Assembly (NCBI GenBank): GCA_964019425.1
Contig: OZ025802.1
Location: 124,001-188,000 of the forward strand
DNA length: 64,000 bases
Direction of reading: 5' to 3'
Source: Flectonema sp. DT1601
Lineage: Eukaryota; Euglenozoa; Diplonemea; Diplonemida; Diplonemidae
Shown: piece by piece, positions 28,293 to 38,428 of the stretch
How positions within the stretch are numbered: position 1 is the stretch's first letter
Layout of the letters: each line of letters opens with the position of its first letter
The notes under the pieces: generated by a model
The model's input: only the letters and a program-made list of their open reading frames with translations
The model's database searches: none
Told to the model about the DNA's origin: nothing
Translations under genes and position numbers: made by a program

Positions 28293-31200
28293 TTATCTGT
28301 TTTCTAATGTGCTGGGTCTCGTCCATCTTCGCCTTCTCAAAGTTCCGAAAAGTGACGGAGATGAATCCCACTGTTGAGAGTTGCTGACGTATTGCCAACC
28401 ATCAGGATCTGTGTTTGTTTTATCAAGACACCATTCAGATACCCATTTCCAACCATATGAAGGAGGATGGTTATCTTTGGTACGATAGTTTGATAAGTCA
28501 GCACCACTGCGAGAACACCATCGAGACTGAAGAGCTGAAGACTTCCATGAGGTGAGTATCGAAGATTGATGTTCGAATATCTCAACTATTCTGTACTCTG
28601 ATTGAGGACATGAAGGAATTCTATTTATGATCGTTGATTTAAATACCGACAGTTTATCAGCCTTCACTTCTGATAGTGATTTATATTTTCGAGTGTATTT
28701 CACGTATGCTTTTGAATGATGTTCTTCGTTTTCGATTCTCCATCTTGAACACCAAACAACACCTAGTGGGAGATTAGCTATTGGTCTCTCTCTCTCTTCA
28801 ATTTGAAGTTTTTCTGATAGAATCGAAATCTCACCTCTTCCACCCATGCTCAACTGTCCTGCTGTTAAAACCGATCGTAAAATATCAAGTAAACATAACT
28901 GCTCAACTTTGTTTGTTATATGAATATGTTTATCACCATTGGTTATTTGGTGTAGTTCGAATCCCTGATCAGTCATTTTTATCGTCGAGATGGATTTATA
29001 GTCTACCACCCAAACAGTATTCCAACTACCAGAAACACAAAACAGGAATCTGTTTGAGAACAGATAACGATATATATTTGATTCACATGTTGTAATGAAT
29101 AACAAACAATGGTGGACGTCACGAACATACGATTGGATCGCCGCATATGCGAGACTTGTGTTTAAATTATAACCACAAACTATTCCATTAACAAGAGCAA
29201 GAGGTAGACTTCGATGTCCTGAAGGTATATTGTGCTCTGATACATCATTCGTGACTGTGTGAAAATGAAGAGTCTCAGCGACTGATGCTAATCCATCTAA
29301 CGTTCCTGTTATTATTTTTATTGGAGCTGACACAAAGCCATGAACACTTCCTGTAACTAGACCAGGAAGTCCACTCTGTTGGTAACCAGCGTATGGTGTT
29401 CGTAAACACCCTCTGCAACCTTCAGTGATTCCAGTCGATATTGCTGATGTAGTTTTGGACAGAGCGTTATTACTGTTGTGTGAATCAGAGCATTTCGATA
29501 GTCTTTCTCTACGAAGTTGTTGGTATTCAGAATCGAGTGTCAGAGCTGCTGTTGCTGCACCAAAACCCTTTGCGAGTTGCCATATCGAATTTGAAGTTCC
29601 AGCAATCGCATTTCCGCTTATCGATCGAAGCCCCAAATGAACACCCGAAGCGAACTCGGGTATGCTACCACTACTACTAATTGGATCAGCTAAATCAGAT
29701 ATCCCCTGTGATAATCTATCTAAGAGGTAGGCAGGTGATCCCGTTATATTAAGTGATGCAGCTGAACGAATATAAACAGCAGACGTACTAAGTAAGTTAC
29801 TGCAAACATTCACATAATGATTCCTTAGTAGAAATATAACTTCAGTACTTGACTGATGAATACCAGTAAAGTAACATTTTGGAATATCAAACCTGACTCT
29901 ATCAACTGATGACAATGAAGTTAATAAAGAACTTCTCGCGACAGCACTCGAAGAGTCTAACGAGAAGTAAGTTGTTATCACTGGCGTTGATACTTCGTGT
30001 ATTATGATTTCTCTGTTTTGATTATTCTTATCTTTAGATACCATCTTTTCAATTGCTTGTTTTAGAAGCTCAATAAACTTCACAGACACAGACACAGACA
30101 TAATTATTGATTCTTGATCTTTTTGAGAATGACTTACACTAATTCTTTGTATCTTATTACGCGTAGTGTTAAAGCTACAAACAGAACAGGTAGCGTTTGA
30201 GAGAGTCGCGACAGGTTGATTAAACCCATCACCATTGTGCATAGAAGCTATTACTAACTGTTTAATACCAAGGGTGATATTGAATAGTAGATCTCCTTCT
30301 GATTTCCATAACATTATATCAAAGAGAGGTGAACCAGTAACCCAAATATGTAGTAGTTCAGTATCAGACATTAGGTGTATATCTGCCGCAGTTGTTACCA
30401 TAATATTGACGTAGTAGTCTTTCTCATTCTCACAAAGTTCTGTACCGTAATGAACCGTTATAGTACAACCACTATTAGCGACTGAGTAATACATTTTTTT
30501 GTTATTTTCATCTTGTTCGATTCCCGGTGAGGGAATATTTTTGAGTAGAGTGTTTTTAACGTCTTTGCAAAGACTTACCTTCATTTGTTCGATAACTATA
30601 AAATCTTGTAATGGGGACTGAGGAACGGTCGATATCTTTGAAAAAGGAGGAATAGAAGACTCACCATCGCAGATTGATAACTCATGAAAGGTATTATTAA
30701 TAATAAGAGTTGGAGTCACACACGTGAAAACCATATCGTCATCAGGTCCTGAGATAGTGTACGCTTCACCATCAACAGTTTTATAAAACACGGATCTATC
30801 GAATTGGTGAGGTAGTTCTTTTACTGAATTCGAATCGATTTCTCCAATTCGAAATGACAAGTCGTTTCTAATAATATATTTCGGTCTTATCTCAAAGCGA
30901 ATAGTATCAAATGATGTGTTTGTTTCGGTTAAGTGCGCTCGATCAAAACACGATGTCGTTGAAAACAATTCTCGTAATTGAAAACTACTAAAATCAACAA
31001 TGCAAGACTCTCCAGGATCAATCTCGTAGAATGGAAAACAGACCGAAGCTGATGTTTTATTAACAATTTCAGTACCAAAGAAACTGCAAGAAAGACCTTT
31101 TCGATTTTTTTGTAATGACATAACCAATTTTTTTATTGACTTGCTGCTGTCTTTCATTAGAATACAAGATATTTCTGGTTCAGTACAACTAGTGTTATTA

Positions 31201-34200
31201 TGCAGTAAGAGAGCTTCGGTAGACAGGAGCGGCATACTACCGCCCAGACCACCGTATCGAATGGTTGCTTCTTGAGCCACTCTCACATCAAAATAAAAAA
31301 CAGCGACATCTTCACCAGGAGGTACCTTAATTGCCTTATGTTCACAATTGTCAAACACCAATGAAATACCAGAACACAAGTTATTTATTATAATCAGTGG
31401 CGGACATAAGTCGAGCACCACTTGCCCAGAAGCCTTTGATACCAATAAGTACTGAAGGTATACTGGTAGTGTAGTCGATTGTTGATTCCCTATTGGAATA
31501 CATCCATGGCATTGATTCTCAAAAGTTATTTTTTCTCGAATTTCAATGTCCTCCTCTCTGATTGATATTTTCAAATAGTCTGGTTTTTCACTTAGTCCAT
31601 AAAAAGTTTTATCATCTCTCAACAGTTTCAGTTGTTTTCTTGTTACTGTTGTTCCCACAACAGACGCGATCCATAAGAAATCAATTTGGAGTATTTTAAA
31701 TACGTCGGATGAAATAGTAATTGCGTACGGATGTTCAATCTCTATTTTAGCAACAGATGGCTCAGACATCTCTACAGTAATGTGAACGAATATCGGTTTG
31801 TATTTCAGTCGGTTTCGAAAATGTCTCTTCGCCTCGTGTTCAACTGGGATTTCAAGTAGACTTCGATAACCACCAGTAAGAGGTATCGAAAAGCTCCAAT
31901 CTGTGAACACTAAATCAACGTAATTTGTGGTGGTTGTGAATGTTATTAGTTGGTCACCACCACTCTCAATTCCATTTTCAAATTCTAACTTCACACCACA
32001 AAAGTTACTAACAATAACTGTTGTTTCCTTACAATCCAAATCATTAATACCAACATCTGATAAAGTTTCCAACAACGGTTCACTGATGTAGAAATCACAC
32101 TTTCTACTACTTAAAGTTATTAATGAATGACTGTCGTAATTAATACCTGAGATAGTCCAACTCTGTAGTGGGATCACTTGATGTCGATGTAGTTTAATTT
32201 GGTAAGTCAAAGCACCTGTTAGTCTCATTTCATTATTGCTACAACGGTCAGAGGTGACATCAATCCACGAAAGTTCTGTCAGCGTCAGTGACAGCCTTCG
32301 TTTGTTTAGTAAAGAGATTCTTATCTCTTGGGCTTCTACAGTGATTTTCAAACTCTTGATTTGATCTGAAACTTTCATTGTGATTGTAATATTTTTTAAA
32401 GACGTGAGAGTATCAGATTTGATACAACCTATTCGAGAACTGAGTGACCAAACACATTTAGAATTCAACTGCGGTAATGACTTTATCTCTTCTTTGTTTG
32501 GTTTGTTGTTATCTCCAACAAACACCATTTTCCCTCCTCCTCTAATTTCAGGTGCAAACCCTCTGAAACACTGTTCGTTGTCAATTTGTAGTACGCAACC
32601 ATCGTTGATGTGAACCACCGCCCCTTCCAAAGATATTATAACAAAAAGTCCACAACTCAACAACACTGATCGACTGCAAACAATATGATGTCGTTTTGTT
32701 AAAATTAAATCCTTTGACAGCGAGACAGATTTGTCTATAAAAAAAGGAATCCATCCGGAATCGAACCGAGACGACTCCCGTCTGACTATACGGATGCAAT
32801 TAAAGTTCGATGATACGGTAGTTGTTGGGCAACTTATGACTAATGGTAAATTGCGTTTTTCGAAGGTGTGAAACAACCAAGAATGAAATGTGAGAGAGAG
32901 CAGCTTGATGTCGTATTCCATCTCTCGAGATTTCGTAGTGACTGGTGTAGAAGGTGAAGAAGTTGTTATTATTTTATCCTTTTTGATAATACCCCCTGAC
33001 AACTGACTCAGTATTTCACTACATGTGACCAACCTTTGCACAGCGAACACCAAACTATAAACCCGCACCCTAGGCCACCGAAAAGCACCTTTCCAAGAGT
33101 CAAGATCGATTCCGACTCTCAAATCATCCCGAGAGATGATCACTCCAGTGTTAGGCGACAGGTTAGATTCCCAAATAATTGAAGTTTTCGTAATGGATAA
33201 GGTACCCGGAGCATTTTCTAATGCAGGCTGATGAGTGCAATAAGCAGAAACAGAATAAAGCATTACAGATGAATGCAAGGCGGTGTTAATGTCTGTAGAC
33301 AGTATGATTTTATCAGAAGGCTTTTCAATCGGTACAGTCACGGGATAAATAGATTTGTTAAGAGTGTCACAGTATGAGAATGATGTGGAGATACCTTCAG
33401 ACTCAACACTGCAACTGTCAAGTGTTGCAGTGTAGACCTTTCCATAACAATAACCCTTTAACATAAGAGTTTCTATATTGACTTCAATATCAGAGCGGTT
33501 GGTGTGTGTTGTTCTTACAGTTATACTTTGAGCTTCTATTTTTGTATTAATCTTTTCACACTCACCTATTACAAATCCTTTAATCACGATTTGAGCTTCA
33601 TCTCCATTTGGAAGTAAAATATGAATCTCAGGAAGCTTTGAAATCGCCACCAATGTTTTAAGTCTTTGCGTAACTAATTGAAGAAGCTGACTTGGATTGC
33701 CGTCGTGTTTCTTATTATTATTATAAAAACCTCTCAAGTTAACTCTCACAGTATCATTTCTATTTGGGTAAACAGACACATCAAAACCATTCTTCCAATT
33801 ACCTTTGACGTGGATACCACCAAGTGAAGCGATACCTCTACTTGTTATGTGATTCACAGATATGGACTCTGTTGTTAATGAAATCAACTCTTCAAGTCCC
33901 TGAGTTGTTTCAGATTGTTGCTGTTTACCAGCTGCTATAGATATGCCCTTGACGATTGCTATGATTTTTATTGTTTGGATAACAACTTTACAGGTACCGA
34001 CATCAATAGAAATGGTAGTCATCGTGTCTGCTGTAGTGTTGAGTGACCTCGTTCTAATTCGAGTAGTCGTATCGAGCTTTGAGTCTTTTATGATGTTTAA
34101 GAGCATTCCGGAAATGTGTGTCTTAACAGTTTGAAATAACAATAAAACTTTTGATAGGAATTCTTCTGTAACAACAACACTGATGTCTCCGATTGAAGCT

Positions 34201-37200
34201 GTTGAGGATCTAACATCTCTGCAATATTCACCTGTCGTAGGTGATACCGACAATATCACTTTTTTTCCCATCTCAATTCTACATATCTCACTGTGGTAGA
34301 AGCATTTCATAACAACATCTTTCCATTGAACTATTAATTTCAATTCAGGTGACGCGACCAATTCGATGTCTGAAATACATACAAGTATTCCCTTTGCAAC
34401 TACTGATATACTTTTCATTTTATCAGATGTGTTTTTCAAAACACAACCATCTCGGTATGGAGCGTATTTATTGCAAATTAACGATAACAGCGTTGGTGTT
34501 TTAATCTCATCCAGCATGACTGTGAAATTCGTTATATCGATATTTATATTATGAGTTTCATGTGTGTTTTCTATGATGAGACTGGCTGCTGTGCACCAAA
34601 TGAAGTTATTTATACCAACTGTGTCCGTTGTTGTTATCGTTAATTTATTTTCAAAAGTGTTGGTGGTTGGATTTAATTTTGATTTTATAGTTGACGTGAT
34701 ATCGCTGTTTGATTTGAATGTGTGAGGGTGTCCAGTAGTGTTAAGAATCTCAATAAAAGATGAAATCGGTTTTATAACAACCAACACTGAGAAATCATCA
34801 GTTTCAACGTCTGTGTTTATTTCAATACTTTCACAACAAAGGTTCGAATCAAAACACGAAATTGAAATTGAATCGATCGTTGCTTTAATCAAACCAGACG
34901 TCATTTTTGATGAACATTCAACCAAACATTTCACCGATTTAATATTTCCTTTTATAAGAACGGGATCTTCACAACGTGTTACAATGCCACCAGTATTAAT
35001 AATACCATGAAAGTTACCATTGTCATCTTGGTTAATATCTCCTGATATTTCATTGAAGAGGACGGCATCGACAATGTATTCGAATGATGAGTGAAAACAG
35101 ACTCTCGTCATCAACATTTCACAATTAATTAATTCAGATAAGACATCATAAGCTGATACTGTTATAGTCTCTGATGTGACGTAACTTAAATTAGATTCGT
35201 TTGATAATTTGAAATCACTTATTATGATTTTTATATTTCCCAAATCGACATTGATTCCAACAAGTTGAACGTTTCCCGTAGTAACTGTCACAGAATTAAT
35301 TTGAGATGTGCTTGAAAAACATGTTACTGTCGCTGTATTCTTTTCAACGTCAACTGAGACTTTTGGTAACTCAATTTCAGAATGATTTATTTTTATATTA
35401 CACTGCGTTAATAAACAACAGAGGTTTCTGTTGTCAGATGCAAGATTGCTTCCCTTCAAAGAAATTCTTTCACCCATAATTGATATTTCAGGAAGTTCGA
35501 TGTGAATACCCAACGCAGACAATTGTAAGCTTTTGGTATGTGTGTTGATTTTAGCTACTGGACTGTTCGTTGATAGTATTCCTAGTAGAGAAGTGACTCG
35601 TTGGATTCGAAAGTTTAGAGTTATGAATGGCGGAGGTTTAGTATTTCGGTTATAAATAAATCTGTCTAAAAGTTCATGACAATCAATCTGTTCACCTGAT
35701 ATTTCAGTAGCATTGAATTTAACTTGTCGGATTGAAGCTGTTCTAATATTCTTGATGCTTATAAAAACATTATTAGCTATCTGTTTAACATGAATTGGTA
35801 ACGACGACGACTTTATAACTGCCATCTCATCAAATACAATAAATGCTATCGTCTTGTTGATTATTTCAAAGCTTCTCTTTCTATTACATGATTTCCAGTT
35901 GCTAACTAAATCATGTTGTTGGTTAGGATTAATTGAGGGTGATGTATTCTTATTTTGTTCTTTCATTCTGTCTTTCCATTTGTTAGGTAAAACCTTTTTA
36001 ACGTCATTCCAGTGATCCTTTAGTTTGTTTCGTTTGTTTATTATTCCTTGAAAAGTACGTTGAGCTCTACCTTGTTTATCATCGGTAATACTGCTGGTTG
36101 ATTCCGCTGTTGGAGAACTGATGGAAGAAACTTCTTGTTCTGGTGTTTCCTCTTCATCTAATGAAGTAATTTTATCAGAATTAGATTTGCAATCACTTTG
36201 ATCCATTTCTAGTGTTGAAGATATGACATCATCAGTTCTAGTACTCGGATTCCAACTACCATCATCAAAATGAACAATTCCAGACACAATTATTGAACTT
36301 CGATGCCAACATGAAAGTTGTCTCAGAATCGATTCTGACGATGTTTTAATTTGAAATCCTGGAAGTTCTGGTAACGGGTTCACAACATCAATAAAACACA
36401 ACAAATCAACTACTGATAATAACGTACGAACTCGACAATCCTTTACAACTACTGAATAGTCAGGTGTTAGTTTCTCTTCTCTATTTCCATAAGGCACATC
36501 AACAGTTGCTTCAACACCTTCGACAGATACTAGAGTAGTGTTTGTGATCTTATTCATTATCACTACATTCTGCATGTAGAATTCCAAAGATATTATTTCT
36601 GTCGTAGATGAGAGTAGTTTTATCTCAATGGATGAAACATGAATGTGATTATGTTCGAATCCCTCTCCGGAAACAATTAATGAAGGAATCCTTACAGAAA
36701 GTGACATCTCATTTGAAACTATGTCACTAGCTGAAGGGTTTAGTATTATTTTATAAATTGCTCTAATCCATCTTTTGCGAAGACTACGTCGTTGGGATAC
36801 TGATTTTCTTATTGTTGAAATGCTATCAACCCATCGTTGATGAGGACTTCGAATTTTTGATTCCATCGGCTGGAATGTTGTATCTGATGATTTACTTGTT
36901 ATAAATGAACATTTCCATTTCAACCAATAACGTATCCTCCATCTGTGTAATAATATTCTCAAACGGAACAGTTGCTCTGTTGATGATCGATTTCGAGAGA
37001 TTTTGATAATCTGAACAACAGATTTACATGCATACTTCCAATAATCACGAGAACTCCATAACCTTGGTCTTAGATAAGTAAATCGAGACTTGTGAGGGAA
37101 CTCTATGACAGACAAGACTAAGTCAATTACGTTTTCTAAAACAGTTTTTGATTCAATTTGTAATGGTGAACACTCTAATCCAACTGAACCAAATCCTTCC

Positions 37201-37790
37201 GTTGACGAAAAAGTAATCGTCCCGGATGACGATAATAACACTTGCTGCTGATGAATATTAGTAACGTTGAATTGTGAAAGTTCGGTTCTGCGAACGCCTC
37301 CTTTTGAGAAACTAGTTATGTCTTTGCATGTGATTGAGAGGATGACTGGCCTTCTAAACCTATCTAATAAGTTTATATTTAATGTGAGATTAGAAATTGT
37401 TAAGTTTAAGTTATGGAGAATGACATCTTTTAGTTGTTTGTTTGAATTCGATTTTGGTTTTGATTGAGAAACAGACCCTTTCGAATAGGAATAGTAGTGA
37501 CCACAATCTTCTGATTGAAGCGCATCTAAAACTCTAATTTCCACTGTTAGATTTGATACACTACACGTAACAGGTTTCTTTTTTATATTTTTCCATGGGA
37601 TCACCGCCTTTATCTCTCCAGCTATACCCTTTATAATCTCTGTTCCACATATTATTTTACCCTTACACAATTGAACTTCCCGAAGGCTTAAATTTCCATT
37701 AAAGATACTGAAGTTCAGTTTTTTCAAATCTATTCCTTCGATGTATTCTTTAGCAACTTGTTCAATAATTGAGGCAGCGAGTCGATTCAT
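28293..37790 (-). CDS. VPS13: VPS13-family bridge-type lipid transfer protein with C-terminal DysF-like module
   Basis: A 3165-residue protein in one uninterrupted ORF, close to yeast Vps13 in length. I start it at the ATG at 37790 (MNRLAASIIEQVAKEYIEGI), which begins the chorein_N motif; the frame extends 27 codons further but lies before a likely acceptor (CTCTCATCACAG). The N-terminal half is beta-rich, as expected for the lipid-conducting groove. A VPS13 adaptor-binding/SHR-BD-like region lies in the second half, followed by the conserved C-terminal VPS13 block (GCRGCLRTPYAGYQQSG, GFVSAPIKIITGTLDGLAS) and a PH-like end. The last 60 or so residues (GWKWVSEW, DGWQYVSN, RRRRWTRP) look like a DysF domain. 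It should move lipids between membranes at contact sites. Confidence 0.93.
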   Translation of the reverse strand: MNRLAASIIEQVAKEYIEGIDLKKLNFSIFNGNLSLREVQLCKGKIICGTEIIKGIAGEIKAVIPWKNIKKKPVTCSVSNLTVEIRVLDALQSEDCGHYYSYSKGSVSQSKPKSNSNKQLKDVILHNLNLTISNLTLNINLLDRFRRPVILSITCKDITSFSKGGVRRTELSQFNVTNIHQQQVLLSSSGTITFSSTEGFGSVGLECSPLQIESKTVLENVIDLVLSVIEFPHKSRFTYLRPRLWSSRDYWKYACKSVVQIIKISRNRSSTEQLFRLRILLHRWRIRYWLKWKCSFITSKSSDTTFQPMESKIRSPHQRWVDSISTIRKSVSQRRSLRKRWIRAIYKIILNPSASDIVSNEMSLSVRIPSLIVSGEGFEHNHIHVSSIEIKLLSSTTEIISLEFYMQNVVIMNKITNTTLVSVEGVEATVDVPYGNREEKLTPDYSVVVKDCRVRTLLSVVDLLCFIDVVNPLPELPGFQIKTSSESILRQLSCWHRSSIIVSGIVHFDDGSWNPSTRTDDVISSTLEMDQSDCKSNSDKITSLDEEETPEQEVSSISSPTAESTSSITDDKQGRAQRTFQGIINKRNKLKDHWNDVKKVLPNKWKDRMKEQNKNTSPSINPNQQHDLVSNWKSCNRKRSFEIINKTIAFIVFDEMAVIKSSSLPIHVKQIANNVFISIKNIRTASIRQVKFNATEISGEQIDCHELLDRFIYNRNTKPPPFITLNFRIQRVTSLLGILSTNSPVAKINTHTKSLQLSALGIHIELPEISIMGERISLKGSNLASDNRNLCCLLTQCNIKINHSEIELPKVSVDVEKNTATVTCFSSTSQINSVTVTTGNVQLVGINVDLGNIKIIISDFKLSNESNLSYVTSETITVSAYDVLSELINCEMLMTRVCFHSSFEYIVDAVLFNEISGDINQDDNGNFHGIINTGGIVTRCEDPVLIKGNIKSVKCLVECSSKMTSGLIKATIDSISISCFDSNLCCESIEINTDVETDDFSVLVVIKPISSFIEILNTTGHPHTFKSNSDITSTIKSKLNPTTNTFENKLTITTTDTVGINNFIWCTAASLIIENTHETHNINIDITNFTVMLDEIKTPTLLSLICNKYAPYRDGCVLKNTSDKMKSISVVAKGILVCISDIELVASPELKLIVQWKDVVMKCFYHSEICRIEMGKKVILSVSPTTGEYCRDVRSSTASIGDISVVVTEEFLSKVLLLFQTVKTHISGMLLNIIKDSKLDTTTRIRTRSLNTTADTMTTISIDVGTCKVVIQTIKIIAIVKGISIAAGKQQQSETTQGLEELISLTTESISVNHITSRGIASLGGIHVKGNWKNGFDVSVYPNRNDTVRVNLRGFYNNNKKHDGNPSQLLQLVTQRLKTLVAISKLPEIHILLPNGDEAQIVIKGFVIGECEKINTKIEAQSITVRTTHTNRSDIEVNIETLMLKGYCYGKVYTATLDSCSVESEGISTSFSYCDTLNKSIYPVTVPIEKPSDKIILSTDINTALHSSVMLYSVSAYCTHQPALENAPGTLSITKTSIIWESNLSPNTGVIISRDDLRVGIDLDSWKGAFRWPRVRVYSLVFAVQRLVTCSEILSQLSGGIIKKDKIITTSSPSTPVTTKSREMEYDIKLLSLTFHSWLFHTFEKRNLPLVISCPTTTVSSNFNCIRIVRRESSRFDSGWIPFFIDKSVSLSKDLILTKRHHIVCSRSVLLSCGLFVIISLEGAVVHINDGCVLQIDNEQCFRGFAPEIRGGGKMVFVGDNNKPNKEEIKSLPQLNSKCVWSLSSRIGCIKSDTLTSLKNITITMKVSDQIKSLKITVEAQEIRISLLNKRRLSLTLTELSWIDVTSDRCSNNEMRLTGALTYQIKLHRHQVIPLQSWTISGINYDSHSLITLSSRKCDFYISEPLLETLSDVGINDLDCKETTVIVSNFCGVKLEFENGIESGGDQLITFTTTTNYVDLVFTDWSFSIPLTGGYRSLLEIPVEHEAKRHFRNRLKYKPIFVHITVEMSEPSVAKIEIEHPYAITISSDVFKILQIDFLWIASVVGTTVTRKQLKLLRDDKTFYGLSEKPDYLKISIREEDIEIREKITFENQCHGCIPIGNQQSTTLPVYLQYLLVSKASGQVVLDLCPPLIIINNLCSGISLVFDNCEHKAIKVPPGEDVAVFYFDVRVAQEATIRYGGLGGSMPLLSTEALLLHNNTSCTEPEISCILMKDSSKSIKKLVMSLQKNRKGLSCSFFGTEIVNKTSASVCFPFYEIDPGESCIVDFSSFQLRELFSTTSCFDRAHLTETNTSFDTIRFEIRPKYIIRNDLSFRIGEIDSNSVKELPHQFDRSVFYKTVDGEAYTISGPDDDMVFTCVTPTLIINNTFHELSICDGESSIPPFSKISTVPQSPLQDFIVIEQMKVSLCKDVKNTLLKNIPSPGIEQDENNKKMYYSVANSGCTITVHYGTELCENEKDYYVNIMVTTAADIHLMSDTELLHIWVTGSPLFDIMLWKSEGDLLFNITLGIKQLVIASMHNGDGFNQPVATLSNATCSVCSFNTTRNKIQRISVSHSQKDQESIIMSVSVSVKFIELLKQAIEKMVSKDKNNQNREIIIHEVSTPVITTYFSLDSSSAVARSSLLTSLSSVDRVRFDIPKCYFTGIHQSSTEVIFLLRNHYVNVCSNLLSTSAVYIRSAASLNITGSPAYLLDRLSQGISDLADPISSSGSIPEFASGVHLGLRSISGNAIAGTSNSIWQLAKGFGAATAALTLDSEYQQLRRERLSKCSDSHNSNNALSKTTSAISTGITEGCRGCLRTPYAGYQQSGLPGLVTGSVHGFVSAPIKIITGTLDGLASVAETLHFHTVTNDVSEHNIPSGHRSLPLALVNGIVCGYNLNTSLAYAAIQSYVRDVHHCLLFITTCESNIYRYLFSNRFLFCVSGSWNTVWVVDYKSISTIKMTDQGFELHQITNGDKHIHITNKVEQLCLLDILRSVLTAGQLSMGGRGEISILSEKLQIEERERPIANLPLGVVWCSRWRIENEEHHSKAYVKYTRKYKSLSEVKADKLSVFKSTIINRIPSCPQSEYRIVEIFEHQSSILTSWKSSALQSRWCSRSGADLSNYRTKDNHPPSYGWKWVSEWCLDKTNTDPDGWQYVSNSQQWDSSPSLFGTLRRRRWTRPSTLENR

Positions 37791-37900
37791 GTCGCTGACA
37801 TCGTGTCTGTGATGAGAGAAAAAGTAACGTGTTTTTCTACAACAAGAAAAAGAAAACAAAAACATTGTCATATCAAAGAAAACAGTTTGTTTGTTTTCTT

Positions 37901-38000
37901 TTGTTTTTTTTTTTATACCGACATAGTCGGAGAAGAAACTTTTCAGATTGAAAGCCGATATGTCTTCAACGAAATTACTTAAAGGTTGGAATCTGAATGG
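37901..38000 (-). repeat. hairpin-bearing dispersed repeat, copy d
   Basis: On the minus strand it starts CATTCAGATTCC, contains CAATCTGAAAAGTTTCTTCT, then CCGACTATGTCGG and an A-rich tail. The same order of elements occurs at 58368-58489. The tail lies next to the VPS13 5' leader. Confidence 0.75.
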
Positions 38001-38100
38001 TTGTGTTTTTTTTTTTTTTTAGAACATGAAAAGTACTGCTGGTACCGTTGAACATATATTGAACGAAGAAAATAAATCACAGAGGCTAATCAACTGATTC

Positions 38101-38135
38101 TTTTTTTTTTTTTTGTACCGACGTAGTCGAAACGT
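38101..38135 (-). repeat. hairpin-bearing dispersed repeat, copy e (3' end only)
   Basis: On the minus strand GTTTCGACTACGTCGGTAC is followed directly by a run of A, matching only the 3' hairpin and tail of the family. Confidence 0.55.
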
Positions 38136-38199
38136 TGCGCTAACGATAGCGAAAAGAGACCAGTAAGATAAACAGACAGTGACAGTTGTACTCAACAAT

Positions 38200-38280
38200 C
38201 ACAGTCACAGTCACAGTCACAGTCACAGTCACAGTCACAGTCACAGTCACAGTCACAGTCACAGTCACAGTCACAGTCAG
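38200..38280. repeat. (CACAGT)n hexanucleotide microsatellite
   Basis: About 13 perfect tandem copies of CACAGT, uninterrupted over 81 bp. Being perfect, it is probably length-variable. Confidence 0.95.
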
Positions 38281-38428
38281 TCACTCTGTTCAATCTGAGA
38301 GTACTTTAGTGGAATAATTAAAAAAATCAGAGATGGAAAAAAGAATTTAAAAAAAGTCAAACACAATAATTAGCAATCATACTAAACGAGTTCAGTACAG
38401 GATTGCCCTTCTGAGTTAGATTTTTGTA

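Larger units (their letters stand above)
37791..38428. other. intergenic with dispersed repeats and a hexamer microsatellite
   Basis: Holds the VPS13 5' leader with an overlapping uORF, two minus-strand copies of the hairpin-bearing poly(A) repeat (37901-38000, 38101-38135) and a (CACAGT)n run (38200-38280). No gene is supported. Confidence 0.6.

Noticed and set aside
37791-37871. 27-residue N-terminal extension of VPS13
   Set aside because: The chorein motif begins at the downstream Met and the extension crosses two acceptor-like sites.
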